Shown piece by piece: positions 34,688 through 43,423 of a stretch of 64,000 nucleotides of DNA. Within the stretch, counting starts at the first letter, position 1; each line of letters opens with the position of its first letter. The notes under the pieces are model-generated. The model made no database searches. It was not told the DNA's origin and worked only from the letters and a program-made list of their open reading frames with translations. The DNA lies in NCBI RefSeq assembly GCF_012163145.1, contig NZ_JAAVTX010000002.1, positions 682,001-746,000 of the forward strand. Reading direction: 5' to 3'. A program made the position numbers and the translations under genes. Origin of the DNA: Falsiroseomonas frigidaquae. GTDB taxonomy: Bacteria; Pseudomonadota; Alphaproteobacteria; Acetobacterales; Acetobacteraceae.

Positions 34688-34993
34688 ATGGGGTTGGCGG
34701 AAATCCTCAAATGGATGGCGACGGGCTGCACCATCTGCGGTGCCGGCATGACCGCGGCCGATCTCGGCCGCCGCGCCACCGGCTGGGGCTTCGCCGTGCT
34801 GGCCACTGGGTCCGCCTGCTGGCTGGGCGCCGCGCAACTGGAACAGGAAAGCCAGCTCGGTCTGACCAACCTGGTGCTGCTGGTGCTGAACGCCGCCGGC
34901 GTCTATCGCTGGCTGGTCCGGAAGGCGCCCGCTGCCGGCCGCGCCGGGCCGGCCGGTGAAGCCCCGGCCGCCGGCGCCGCCAGCAGCCCGTGA
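34688..34993 (+). CDS. Small two-helix membrane protein
   Basis: This 101-residue protein starts MGLAEILKWMATGCTICGAGMTAADLG (a GTG two codons earlier is an alternative). It has two hydrophobic segments (WGFAVLATGSACWLGAAQL and LTNLVLLVLNAAGVYRWLV) and a flexible alanine/proline tail. The tail overlaps the convergent glycosyltransferase by 91 bp, so one of the two ends may be wrong. The two cysteines in GCTICGAG could bind metal. I do not recognise a family. Confidence 0.55.
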   Translation: MGLAEILKWMATGCTICGAGMTAADLGRRATGWGFAVLATGSACWLGAAQLEQESQLGLTNLVLLVLNAAGVYRWLVRKAPAAGRAGPAGEAPAAGAASSP

Positions 34994-36123
34994 TACAGTC
35001 GTACCAGCCGCGCCGCCTCCGCCGCCCAGCCGAAGCGCCCTAGCGCCGCCCGCCGGCCACGCGCGCCGAGCCTGGCCCGCAGCGCCGGATCGGCCAGCGC
35101 GCGCACGGCCTCGGCAAGGCGCGGCACCTCCGCCACATCCACCACCAGGCCGCAATCGGCCTCCCGCACCACCGCGCGGACCTCCTCGGCGAAATCAGGC
35201 ACGATCACCGGCAGGCCCGCCAGCATGCAGTCGAACAGCTTGTGCGGCAGCGCCAGGCGGTGGTTTTCCAGCCCGGGCTGGAACAGCACCAGGCCGATGT
35301 CGCATGCCGCCGCCACCCGCAGCGCCGCCTCCCGCTCCATCCAGCCCAGCGCCTCGATCCGCCCGGCGACGCCGAGCGCCCGGGCACGGGACCAGAATTC
35401 GGTCTCGCTGCCATCGGTGAAGCGGCCGACCAGCCGCAGCCGCGCACCGGGCAGCCGCGCCAGCAGCGCCGGCAGCAGCAGCGCGCCGCGGCTGGCGCCC
35501 AGCGCGCCCAGATGCAGCAGGATCGGCGGCCCGGCGGCGTGACGGCGCGGCGTGACCTGCACCGGGTTGGCGTAGTTCCGCACCGCGATGCAGCGCCGCG
35601 CGCCGGCGAAATCCGCCGCCAGCCCATCCTTCGCCAGCACCACCGCATCCGCCCGCGCCGCCATCGCCCGGCAGGCCAGCCGCATCGCCGCGCGGGCCAG
35701 CGGCGCCAGCAGCGGCCGCAGCGCCGCCGGCAGCGCGGGGTCGAGGCGGGAGGGGTAGTGCTCGTGCACATCCAGCACCACCCGCGCGCCGCAGCGCCGT
35801 GCCGCCAGCAGCGCGGCGAGCCAGCTATCCGGCTCATGCGCGTGGATCACGGCCGGCCGCAGCGCGGCCGCCCGGCGCGCCAGGGCGGGGATGCCGCACA
35901 GCCGGCCGGCCCAGCGGCGCGGCCCGGCGAAGGTCTCCAGCGCCACCCCGTGCAGGCTCTCGGGCACGGCGCCGGCCAAAGCGGGTGCCGAGCTTGGCGC
36001 CAGGTGGCGCAGCCGGAAGCCGGCGGCGGCCAGCGCCGCGCCTTCCTTGGCCACGATCCGCACATCCGTGGCGGGATGCGCCGCCGACAGCATCAGCAGC
36101 AGGGGCGGCCCGGGCCCGGTCAT
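34903..36123 (-). CDS. GT4-type glycosyltransferase (polysaccharide locus)
   Basis: This 406-residue enzyme has two Rossmann-like domains of the GT-B fold. The donor-site region is GLENHRLALPHKLFDCMLAGLPVIV, typical of family GT4 retaining transferases, and VIHAHEPDSWLAALLAAR is in the N-terminal half. It lies 10 bp after another GT4 gene and would add a sugar to the lipid-linked repeat unit in the cytoplasm. Its sugar is unknown. The last 30 residues overlap the convergent small membrane protein. Confidence 0.87.
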   Translation of the reverse strand: MTGPGPPLLLMLSAAHPATDVRIVAKEGAALAAAGFRLRHLAPSSAPALAGAVPESLHGVALETFAGPRRWAGRLCGIPALARRAAALRPAVIHAHEPDSWLAALLAARRCGARVVLDVHEHYPSRLDPALPAALRPLLAPLARAAMRLACRAMAARADAVVLAKDGLAADFAGARRCIAVRNYANPVQVTPRRHAAGPPILLHLGALGASRGALLLPALLARLPGARLRLVGRFTDGSETEFWSRARALGVAGRIEALGWMEREAALRVAAACDIGLVLFQPGLENHRLALPHKLFDCMLAGLPVIVPDFAEEVRAVVREADCGLVVDVAEVPRLAEAVRALADPALRARLGARGRRAALGRFGWAAEAARLVRLYHGLLAAPAAGASPAGPARPAAGAFRTSQR

Positions 36124-36133
36124 CACAACTGGC

Positions 36134-37546
36134 TCATCCCGCCTGCGCGCGGTCGCGCCGTGGCGTCGCCCGGCGCGGCGCGTGGCCGGCCACCGCCTCC
36201 ACCACCGCCACCAGCCGCGCGGCGATCCGCCGCTGGTCGAACTGCCGCTCCGCCACGATGCGCGCGGCGCGGGCCATGGCCTGGCGCCGCGGCGGGTCGG
36301 TCGCCAGAGCCAGCAGCGCCGCCGCCAGCGCATCCGCATCGCCCGCCGGCACGGCCAGGCCGCAGCCCCCCTCGGCCAGCAGCCGCGCCGCGCGGCCGGG
36401 CACGTTGGTGACCATCGGCAGGCCGGAAGCCAGCCCCTCCGCCAGCTTGTTCGGCGCCGTCCATTCGGCGAATTCCGGCACCGGGGCCAGGCACAGCAGG
36501 CCGATCTCGGCCGCCGCCAGCAGCCGGGCGAGATGCGCCTTCGGCATTGGCTCCAGGAAGGTGACGGGAAGCTGTTCCGCCGCGGCGCGGGCCATCAGCG
36601 CCGGCTTTTCGGCACCCTCCCCCACCAGCACCAGGTGCAGGCCGGTGCGCCGCAGCCGCGCGGCGGCGTCGAGCAGCTGGTGCAGGCCATTCGCCCTGCC
36701 ATGCGCGCCGGCATAGACCGCCATCGATTCCTGCACCGAGATGCCGGGCGGGCGCCAGGGCGCGATGCCCGGGTGGAACAGCACCAGGTCGGCGCCCTGC
36801 GGCAGCACCCGCAGCCGGTCCGGCTCCGTGCCGCGCTCCAGCGCGACGCGCGCCATGCCCTCGGTCAGCGCCACCACGGCAGCGGCGTGGCGGCAGGCGG
36901 CATCGGCCAGCAGGCCCATCAGCCGCAGCACGGGCCGCGGCACCACCCCGCCGCGCGGCGGTGCCTCCCGGCCAGGAAGTGGCAGTTGCCCGCTGCGGCG
37001 GGACAGCGCCTCCGGCAGTTCGGGCCAGGGGTCGCGGATCTCGAAGATGAAGGGCGTGCCGCGCAGCCGATGCGCCAGCAGCGCCGGGATCACCACCGTC
37101 AGCGGGGTGGAGGAGGCGATGATCATGTCCCAGGCCGTACCCAGCGCCAGCCGGCTGGCGCCGGCAGCGAAGCGCAGGAAGGCGCCGGTGCGGGCCAGAA
37201 GCCCCTGGCTGTTGCCGCAGCGTATGTCGAATTCCACCACCTCGAAGCCAGCGATCCGGCCCTGGCGCCGGCCGCGGCGGAAGGGGCCGTCGAGGCCGGT
37301 GGCGGCGCCGTCGTAGCGGCCGCAGGCGAGCGTCACGGCATGCCCGGCGGCGGCCAGCGCGCCGGCATGGTGCCAGGCGCGGGTGGCGGTGGTGCCGTTG
37401 GGGGTGGAGAAATGCTGGTGCAGGTACAGGATCCGAAGCCCGGCCGGCCCGCCGCCCAATGCTCGCCGCGTCCCAGGCTCCGCACCCGTTCCCGGCCCGG
37501 CCCCGCGGCCGTCGCCGGACAGGTGGCGATCTTCAGCGTCGCGCAT
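36134..37546 (-). CDS. GT4-type glycosyltransferase, WbuB-like
   Basis: This 470-residue transferase begins, after a poorly conserved 37-residue lead, with ILYLHQHFSTPNGTTATRAWHHA, typical of WbuB-like GT4 enzymes. FIFEIRDPWPELPEAL follows. The C-terminal donor site is APNKLAEGLASGLPMVTNVPG. The start overlaps the aminotransferase by 14 bp; a later start nearer residue 38 is possible because the lead looks disordered. It assembles part of the exopolysaccharide repeat unit. Confidence 0.87.
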   Translation of the reverse strand: MRDAEDRHLSGDGRGAGPGTGAEPGTRRALGGGPAGLRILYLHQHFSTPNGTTATRAWHHAGALAAAGHAVTLACGRYDGAATGLDGPFRRGRRQGRIAGFEVVEFDIRCGNSQGLLARTGAFLRFAAGASRLALGTAWDMIIASSTPLTVVIPALLAHRLRGTPFIFEIRDPWPELPEALSRRSGQLPLPGREAPPRGGVVPRPVLRLMGLLADAACRHAAAVVALTEGMARVALERGTEPDRLRVLPQGADLVLFHPGIAPWRPPGISVQESMAVYAGAHGRANGLHQLLDAAARLRRTGLHLVLVGEGAEKPALMARAAAEQLPVTFLEPMPKAHLARLLAAAEIGLLCLAPVPEFAEWTAPNKLAEGLASGLPMVTNVPGRAARLLAEGGCGLAVPAGDADALAAALLALATDPPRRQAMARAARIVAERQFDQRRIAARLVAVVEAVAGHAPRRATPRRDRAQAG

Positions 37547-38726
37547 GGTGGCGCACCACTTGGATCACCCGGTCCTGGTCCGCTGGCGCCATGCCACTGC
37601 CGGAGGGCAGGCAGAGCCCGGTCTCGAACAGCGCCGCGGCGACGCCGCCGCCGGTCTGCGGCGCGTCCCGGAAGGCCGGCTGCAGGTGCAGCGGCTTCCA
37701 GGCCGGGCGGCTTTCGACGCCCGCCGCATCCAGCGCCCGGCGCAGATGCTCCCGGTCCGCGCCGAAGCCGGCGGGGTCCACCCGCAGCACGGTCAGCCAG
37801 CGATTGGCGCGGCCCCAGGCCGGCTCGGCGATGAAGCCGAGGCCGGGCAGGTCGGCCAGCGCCTCGGCATAGGTGGCGAAGATCGCCCGGCGGCGCAGCA
37901 CCCGCGCTTCCAGCGCCGGCAACTGCGCCAGGCCGATGGCGGCGAGGACGGAGGAGATGCCGTAGGCGTAGCCGGTGGTCTCATGCTCGTAATGCGGCCA
38001 GGCTTCGCGGGCCTGGCCGGCCAGGTGCCGGGCGCGGGCGATCAGGGCCGGGTCGTCGCTGGCCAGGGCGCCGCCGCCGCCGGCGGTTATGATCTTGTTG
38101 CCGTTGAAGGAGAACACCGCCAGCCGCGCGCCCCGCCCGGCATGCCGGCCGCCGCGCTGCTGCGCGCCCATCGCGGCGGCACTGTCGCACATCACCGGCA
38201 CGCCCCAGCGGTCGCAGGCGGCGATGATGGCGTCGAGGTCGCAGCACTGGCCGTACAGGTCCACCGGCACCACCACCCGCGGCAGCCTGCCGCGCCGCGC
38301 CGCCGCGGCCAGTTCCTCCGCCAGCAGGGCCGGGTCCATGCCCCAGCCATCCGGCGTCACGTCCAGGAAGCGTGGCACCGCGCCCATCTGCACCGCCGGC
38401 GCCACGGTGGCGACGAAGGTCAGCGCCGGCGCCCAGACCTCATCCTCTGGCTGCACGCCCAGGACGCGGTAGCCCAGGTGCAGCGCCGCGGTGCCGGAGG
38501 TGGTGGCAAGGCTGGCGGCGAAGCCGGTGGTGCGGCCGAGCGCCGCCTCGAAGGCCACCGGCGCGGGACCGGCGGGGGCGAGCCAGCCGGATTCCAGCGT
38601 GGCGCGCAGAGCCTCGATCTCGGTGCCTGCCAGATGCGGCGGGGACAGCGCCAGCCGCAGCGCCGCCTGGCGGCCCGGGAAGGGCAGCACGGCGGCGGCG
38701 GCGGGAAAGGCCTGGGGGAATGCCAT
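37533..38726 (-). CDS. DegT/DnrJ/EryC1/StrS-family sugar aminotransferase
   Basis: This 397-residue PLP enzyme transfers an amino group to a keto-sugar nucleotide. The motifs are TTSGTAALHLGYRVLGV, DEVWAPALTFVATVAP, a PLP aspartate region VPVMCDSAAAMGAQ and the PLP lysine in FSFNGNKIITAGGGG. It implies an amino sugar in the polysaccharide made here. The gene follows a 113-bp AT-rich gap, so it probably starts a transcript with the two GT4 genes downstream. Confidence 0.92.
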   Translation of the reverse strand: MAFPQAFPAAAAVLPFPGRQAALRLALSPPHLAGTEIEALRATLESGWLAPAGPAPVAFEAALGRTTGFAASLATTSGTAALHLGYRVLGVQPEDEVWAPALTFVATVAPAVQMGAVPRFLDVTPDGWGMDPALLAEELAAAARRGRLPRVVVPVDLYGQCCDLDAIIAACDRWGVPVMCDSAAAMGAQQRGGRHAGRGARLAVFSFNGNKIITAGGGGALASDDPALIARARHLAGQAREAWPHYEHETTGYAYGISSVLAAIGLAQLPALEARVLRRRAIFATYAEALADLPGLGFIAEPAWGRANRWLTVLRVDPAGFGADREHLRRALDAAGVESRPAWKPLHLQPAFRDAPQTGGGVAAALFETGLCLPSGSGMAPADQDRVIQVVRHHARR

Positions 38727-38839
38727 GATGAACCAGTAAATAGAATTTGATGCACGACGGATGTCATCATGGTTGATTCGTTAACGTAAGATCAAGCATT
38801 CCCTGAAAGCTGCCCGAAGAATGCAACCGTGCCGGGGAC
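38727..38839 (-). promoter_or_regulatory. AT-rich promoter region of the aminotransferase-GT4 genes
   Basis: This 113-bp gap is much richer in A and T than the rest of the locus. On the minus strand it has TTGATC and several T/A-rich candidates (for example TATTTA near 38740), but no single -35/-10 pair stands out. A palindromic GTTAAC is at 38780-38785. I take it as the promoter region for the three downstream minus-strand genes. Confidence 0.4.
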
Positions 38840-39454
38840 CTACTCGCCCTGCCGGCGCGGGCCGTCCGGCAGTGCGGCAAAGGCAGGCATCGTCGCATGC
38901 CCCGGCGCCGTCGCCCCCTGGCCACGCAGCAGCACCAGCAGGCTGCGCAGCGCCAGCCACAGGTCACGGTGCAGCCGCAGCGGGGCGGCGGCATATTCGG
39001 CCCCCAGCTCCAGCCTTTGCGGCCAGGCGACGGCGTTGCGCCCGGCCGCCACGCCCGGCCCGACCAGCCCCGGCCGCACCCGCAACCCCAGCGCCTGGCG
39101 GGCGGAATAATGCGCCAGGTAGGACAGCGGCAGTGGCCGCGGCCCGACCAGGCTCATCTCCCCGCGCAGCACGTTCACCAGCTGCGGCAGCTCATCCAGC
39201 CCGCTCGCCCGCAGGACCTGGCCGAAGCGGGTCAGCCTTTCGGCGTCCGGGGCCGGACCGGGCGCCATCGATCGGAACTTCAGCAGGGTGAAGGGCTGCC
39301 CGCCCCGCCCGGCACGCGGCTGCACGAACAGCACCGGCCAGCCGAGCCGCAGCCGGACCGCCACTGCCACGGCCAGGAAGACCGGCGCCAGCAGTCCCAG
39401 CAGCAGCAGCGCGCCCACCACGTCCAGCAAGCGCTTGCCGAACCGCTCATACAT
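38840..39454 (-). CDS. Polyprenyl-phosphate sugar-1-phosphate transferase (short, PglC-like)
   Basis: This 204-residue monotopic membrane enzyme starts polysaccharide assembly by moving a sugar-1-phosphate onto undecaprenyl phosphate. The features are the N-terminal membrane hairpin (KRLLDVVGALLLLGLLAPVF), FTLLKFRSM and the catalytic block LDELPQLVNVLRGEMSLVGPRP (in pieces). It is the short catalytic form without the long WcaJ membrane domain. Its start overlaps the O-antigen-ligase-like gene by 8 bp. Confidence 0.92.
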   Translation of the reverse strand: MYERFGKRLLDVVGALLLLGLLAPVFLAVAVAVRLRLGWPVLFVQPRAGRGGQPFTLLKFRSMAPGPAPDAERLTRFGQVLRASGLDELPQLVNVLRGEMSLVGPRPLPLSYLAHYSARQALGLRVRPGLVGPGVAAGRNAVAWPQRLELGAEYAAAPLRLHRDLWLALRSLLVLLRGQGATAPGHATMPAFAALPDGPRRQGE

Positions 39455-40646
39455 CCTGCAACCCCGCTTCTGGCGGGGCGCGCAGCGTCAGGCCGAGGCT
39501 GAGCGCGAGGCCAAGGGCGAACCACGCCATGCGGTTGCCGAGGTCGGTGGACACCATGATGGTCATCGCCACCGGCAGCACCAGCGCCGCGATCCGCGCC
39601 AGCCGCGCCGGCGCCACGCCCGGGGCCAGCGCCGCCATGGCCAGCGCCGCGCCGCCGAAGGCGCCGAGCCACAGCACCAGCCCGGGCAGCCCGCCCTCCG
39701 CCAGCGCCTCCAGCGCATGGTTGTGCGGGTACAGGCCGCGCCATTCGCCATGGCCGGCCGCGATGGTGAAGCCGCCGGTGCCGAGGCCCCAGGGCGCCGC
39801 CAGCCCGGCCCAGCCCAAAGCCGCCTGCCACAGGCCCTGCCGAGCCTCCAGCCCCGCGGGTTCCGCGGTCAGCCGTTCCAGCGTGCGAAGCCCCTCGGCC
39901 AGGTCGGGGTGGCGCAGCAGCCAGACGCTCGCCAGCGCCAGCGCCGCCAGCACCGCCAGCAGCCAGGCAAGCCCGCCGCGCCGCCCGAGCCGCAGCGCCG
40001 GCGCCAACGCCACGCCGAGCACCAGCGCCGCCAGCGCCGTGCGCCCGCCCGGCAGCAGCGCGGCGGCGCCGAGGCCCGCGACCGCCGCCAGCCAGGCCAA
40101 CCGCAGCAGGCCCCGCGCCTCCACCGCCGCCAGCGCCGCCAGCGCCGCGGCACTGGCCAAGGCGAGGCCGGCCAATTGGTGATGCAGCCGCGTCTGCTCC
40201 AGGTCCAGCGCCTGCCAGCCGGCCAGGGCGGACCAGCCGACCAGCCCGCCGAGCAGCAGGCCGATGCCCAGCGTCACCCGGCACAGCGCGGCGCGCGCCA
40301 CCGGCTCCGCCCCCACCAGCAGCCCGGCGGCCAGCATGGCGGGCGCCGCCAGGGCCAGCTCCGGCAGCTTCTGCGTCAGGATGAGGCGGGAGGCGGACCA
40401 GCTTCCCGCCACCACCAGCCACAGCCACAGCAGCGCCGCGGCGGCCAGCGGCAGCGCCAAGGCGGGCGCCACCTGCCAGCGCCGGGTCACCAGCAGCAGC
40501 GCCAGCAACGGCAGCAGCGGCACCAGGCTGAACAGCGTGAGATCGAAGGGCAGCGCCGCCAGCGCCGGTGTGGTCTTCAGCGCGCCGGCCATCTGCAGCA
40601 CCCCGGCCAGCGCGCCGGCAAGCCAGGCGAGCAGCCAGCCACTCAT
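39447..40646 (-). CDS. O-antigen ligase / polymerase-like membrane protein
   Basis: This 399-residue protein has about ten to twelve membrane helices. It carries a periplasmic loop with the Wzy_C/WaaL signature PHNHALEALAEGGLPGLVLW after GLGTGGFTIAAGHGEWRG. Such proteins polymerise repeat units or attach them to an acceptor. Context with a Wzz-like protein favours a polymerase. Its start overlaps the Wzz-like gene stop by ATGA. Confidence 0.83.
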   Translation of the reverse strand: MSGWLLAWLAGALAGVLQMAGALKTTPALAALPFDLTLFSLVPLLPLLALLLVTRRWQVAPALALPLAAAALLWLWLVVAGSWSASRLILTQKLPELALAAPAMLAAGLLVGAEPVARAALCRVTLGIGLLLGGLVGWSALAGWQALDLEQTRLHHQLAGLALASAAALAALAAVEARGLLRLAWLAAVAGLGAAALLPGGRTALAALVLGVALAPALRLGRRGGLAWLLAVLAALALASVWLLRHPDLAEGLRTLERLTAEPAGLEARQGLWQAALGWAGLAAPWGLGTGGFTIAAGHGEWRGLYPHNHALEALAEGGLPGLVLWLGAFGGAALAMAALAPGVAPARLARIAALVLPVAMTIMVSTDLGNRMAWFALGLALSLGLTLRAPPEAGLQDV

Positions 40647-41521
40647 TCCGCCGGCTCCATGCGGTAGGCTTGGTGCGGCATCGCCGGGCCATCCGGCAGC
40701 GGCCGGGCCAGCAGGATGCCGGCGGCGACCACCGCCAGCGCGGCCAGCGGCGCCGTCACCAGCAACAGCAGCAGCAGCAATGGCCGGTTGGGCAGGGAGG
40801 CGCGCTGTTCCACTAGCGGTGCGGAAACCAGCCGCGCCGCCACCGCCTCATCCGCCGCCACCACCAGGCCGACGCGCTGCTGCTGCGCCAGCATCTCGTA
40901 CAGCGACTGGCGGATATACAGGTCCTGTTCCCGCACCAGCCGCGCCTCCAGCGCCACCACCCGGCGGCGGGCCATGTCCTCCAGGTCGGCGCGGACCTTG
41001 GCCTCGGCGAAGGCATGCAGATGGCGCAGCGCGTCCAGCGCCTGGTCCCGATCCGGATGCGCCAGCGACAGCGTCCAGGTCACCGAGCCCAGCGTCTGCG
41101 TCACCGCCAGGTTGCGGGCCAGCCAGTTGCGCGCATCGTCCAGGTCCATTTCCATCCGCAGGCCCAGCGCCCGGCGCAGCGCCCCGGCCGGCCCGGCGGC
41201 GCGCCGTTCGTTCAGCAGCGCCAGCAGCGGCGTCGCCTCCACCAGCCGCATCGCCGCCTCGGCGGAGCGCAGCGCGCCCAGGTAGATGGCGAAGTTGCCG
41301 CTCGGCCGCGGGTCCAGCAGGCCGGAGAAGGCAGGCGAGGCCGAGAGAAGGGAGGAGGTGGCGATGCCCGTCGTCTCCGACGGCGCCACCACGGCCTCCG
41401 CCACGAAGCTGCGCGGCAGGGCGAACAGCGTGCCGGCGCCGGCGCCGGACAGCAGCAGGGCCACCAGCGCCACCCGCAGCCGCAGCCGCCAGAGCCGGAG
41501 GATCAGCACCTCCAGCGGCAT
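40643..41521 (-). CDS. Wzz-like chain-length determinant protein
   Basis: This 292-residue inner-membrane protein has a helix at each end (VALVALLLSGAGAGTLFAL near the N-terminus, and LLLLLLLVTAPLAALAVVAAG near the C-terminus) with a helical periplasmic domain between. This is the layout of polysaccharide co-polymerases. No tyrosine-kinase domain is attached, and none is seen in the window. The ATG shares a base with the heparinase-like gene stop (TGATG). It would set the length of the polymer. Confidence 0.8.
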   Translation of the reverse strand: MPLEVLILRLWRLRLRVALVALLLSGAGAGTLFALPRSFVAEAVVAPSETTGIATSSLLSASPAFSGLLDPRPSGNFAIYLGALRSAEAAMRLVEATPLLALLNERRAAGPAGALRRALGLRMEMDLDDARNWLARNLAVTQTLGSVTWTLSLAHPDRDQALDALRHLHAFAEAKVRADLEDMARRRVVALEARLVREQDLYIRQSLYEMLAQQQRVGLVVAADEAVAARLVSAPLVEQRASLPNRPLLLLLLLVTAPLAALAVVAAGILLARPLPDGPAMPHQAYRMEPAE

Positions 41522-43389
41522 CACGCCTCCTCCCTTTCCGGCAGCCGGATCCACGTCACCAGCCGGGTGACCGGGGCGCGCGCGGTGACGCGCAGCACCG
41601 GGCAGGGCGCGATGACGCCATAGGCGGGGCTGTGCCAGCCACGCTCCAGCGCCAGGGACAGCGCCGCGGGGGCGGCGTCGCTCTCGACCCGGAGCTGCAG
41701 GCGGCCGGCCTCGGCAACCGGGCCGCACAGCCGCCAATCCCCCGCAGGCAGGCGCCAGCGCAGGGTGGCAATGTGGAAGCGGCCGGCCAGTTCATCCGTC
41801 ACGCTCCAGACGCGCCCCCGCACCTGCACGCGGCGCGCATGGCGATGCCCCGCCGCATCCCGCCGCGCCGCGCCATCCGGCAGGTCACGCAGCCTCGGCC
41901 AGCGGGCGAACAGGAAGCGGCCGAGGCGCGGCATCGGCTCGGCCCCGTCGAACAGCACGGCGTTATGTGCGGCGCCGCTGGCCAGCGCCTGCCACCACCA
42001 GGGCGCGGCCGGGTTGTAGGCGCCGGTGCCGCCATCGCGCAGCACCGCGCGGGGCCCGTCGCGCAGGGTGAAATGCAGCAGATCCGGCTGCGAGGGGCGG
42101 AAACGCAGCGGCCCCGGTTTCAGAGTCCCCGTCCTCAAAGGCCCGGTCCGCAGCAGGCCGGTGGCGCCGGCCGCCGCCCAGCCCTGGCTGCCGGATGCCC
42201 GCCAGCGGGCCGGGCGCGGCAGCCGCGACGCGGGTGTGGGCAGGCCAAGCCAAACGCAGCCCGCCTCCTCCGGCAGATCGGCGCCGGCCCCTGCGAAGAT
42301 CCGCGCCGCCCGTTCGACGCTGCCGCGCGCATCGGCCGGCCCGTGCAGGCCGAGATCGGCGAAGGCGGAGTCATCCTCCACCCCCAGCGCCGGGCCGCTG
42401 CCATCCGCCGCCGCCACCACCCGGTGCAGCCAGCCTGCCAGCGCCGCGGCGCGGTCGGCGAGAGGCGCGGGAAAATCCGGCGCGCCATGCCGCCGGCGCA
42501 GCCATTCGGCGATCGACAGCACATCCAGCGCCAGCCGCGCATAGCCGGCCGAGACCTGGGCGAAGCCGCCATCCGGCGCCACCAGCCGCGCCACGGCTGC
42601 CGAGAGATGCCGTGCGGCCCGACCGGCGGCGGCGGCATCGCGCCGCAGCAGGGCGCAGGCGAAGGCGCCGGCAGGCTCGGAGATGGCGTGGTTGTTGTCC
42701 TGCGCCGCGGCATAGGCCGGCGTCGCAGCGATGCGCTGCTCGCAGAGCGCCAGCAGGCCGCGCGCGGCCGGCGGCGGATCCCGGTCCGCATCCAGCAATG
42801 CGAGTGCCAGGGCCAGCGACAGCGCCCGCAGCGCGGCTTCCTGGCCACAGGCCCAGGCCGGGCCACGGAAGGCGGGATTGGCGGCACACCAGGACGCCAG
42901 CATCGCCTCCGCCTGCGCCAGATGGCCGCCGCGGGGGTCGATCCGCGCCGCCTGGGCCAGCAGCAGCAGCCCGCCGAGGCGGCTCGCCTCCCACACCGGG
43001 CGGATGTCGCCGCCGGCGAACAGGTCCAGCCCGAGCGCGGGGGCGGCAGGGTCGTACCCGCCATGCCAGTCGGGCCTCGCCGGCAGGGTGGCGACGGCGG
43101 CCCGCAGACGGCCTGCCATCCCGGCCGGAAGGGCCGGCGCCGGGGCGGCGGTGCGGGGCAGGAAATGGCCGGCCGGAACCGCGCCGACCGCCAGGCGGCG
43201 CTGCGGCAGGCCAGCGGCAAGGCTGGCGCGGTGCAGCAGCATCAGCCCGACCGGCCGGGCGCCCAGCCGCCAGGCGACATCCGCCTTGAACCACAACCAG
43301 CCGAGCCTGCCCGCGGCACGACGGAGACGATCCGCCGCGGTTGCAACCCAGGCGTCCTGTTCAGGAGTGAATGGGAGTTGGTCAGACAT
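41521..43389 (-). CDS. Heparinase II/III-like protein
   Basis: This 622-residue protein has the alpha/alpha toroid domain in the N-terminal half (WRLGARPVGL, SCHEMES-like WxxNNHxxS seen as AQDNNHAISEPAG) and a beta-sandwich C-terminal domain (FDGAEPMPRLGRFLFARWP). This matches the heparinase II/III family of polysaccharide lyases. I see no signal peptide, although lyases of this type are often periplasmic. In exopolysaccharide loci such proteins may trim or modify the polymer. It is the first gene of the minus-strand run. Confidence 0.85.
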   Translation of the reverse strand: MSDQLPFTPEQDAWVATAADRLRRAAGRLGWLWFKADVAWRLGARPVGLMLLHRASLAAGLPQRRLAVGAVPAGHFLPRTAAPAPALPAGMAGRLRAAVATLPARPDWHGGYDPAAPALGLDLFAGGDIRPVWEASRLGGLLLLAQAARIDPRGGHLAQAEAMLASWCAANPAFRGPAWACGQEAALRALSLALALALLDADRDPPPAARGLLALCEQRIAATPAYAAAQDNNHAISEPAGAFACALLRRDAAAAGRAARHLSAAVARLVAPDGGFAQVSAGYARLALDVLSIAEWLRRRHGAPDFPAPLADRAAALAGWLHRVVAAADGSGPALGVEDDSAFADLGLHGPADARGSVERAARIFAGAGADLPEEAGCVWLGLPTPASRLPRPARWRASGSQGWAAAGATGLLRTGPLRTGTLKPGPLRFRPSQPDLLHFTLRDGPRAVLRDGGTGAYNPAAPWWWQALASGAAHNAVLFDGAEPMPRLGRFLFARWPRLRDLPDGAARRDAAGHRHARRVQVRGRVWSVTDELAGRFHIATLRWRLPAGDWRLCGPVAEAGRLQLRVESDAAPAALSLALERGWHSPAYGVIAPCPVLRVTARAPVTRLVTWIRLPEREEA

Positions 43390-43423
43390 GAATCACATGC
43401 TTATGCTACACACAGGCTGAACA
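43390..43423. promoter_or_regulatory. 34-bp divergent promoter region
   Basis: Only 34 bp separate the divergent starts of the heparinase-like gene and the SLBB export gene. The plus strand has TATGCT at 43402-43407, about 16 bp before the SLBB ATG, so its leader would be very short. The minus strand has TAGCAT in the same stretch. The two promoters must overlap each other and probably use coding DNA for their -35 boxes. Confidence 0.4.

Noticed and set aside
34439-35155. A minus-strand frame encoding repeated AQPLRWRR units
   Set aside because: It is simply the 24-bp repeat read in frame, continuing antisense to the small membrane protein and into glycosyltransferase shadow.
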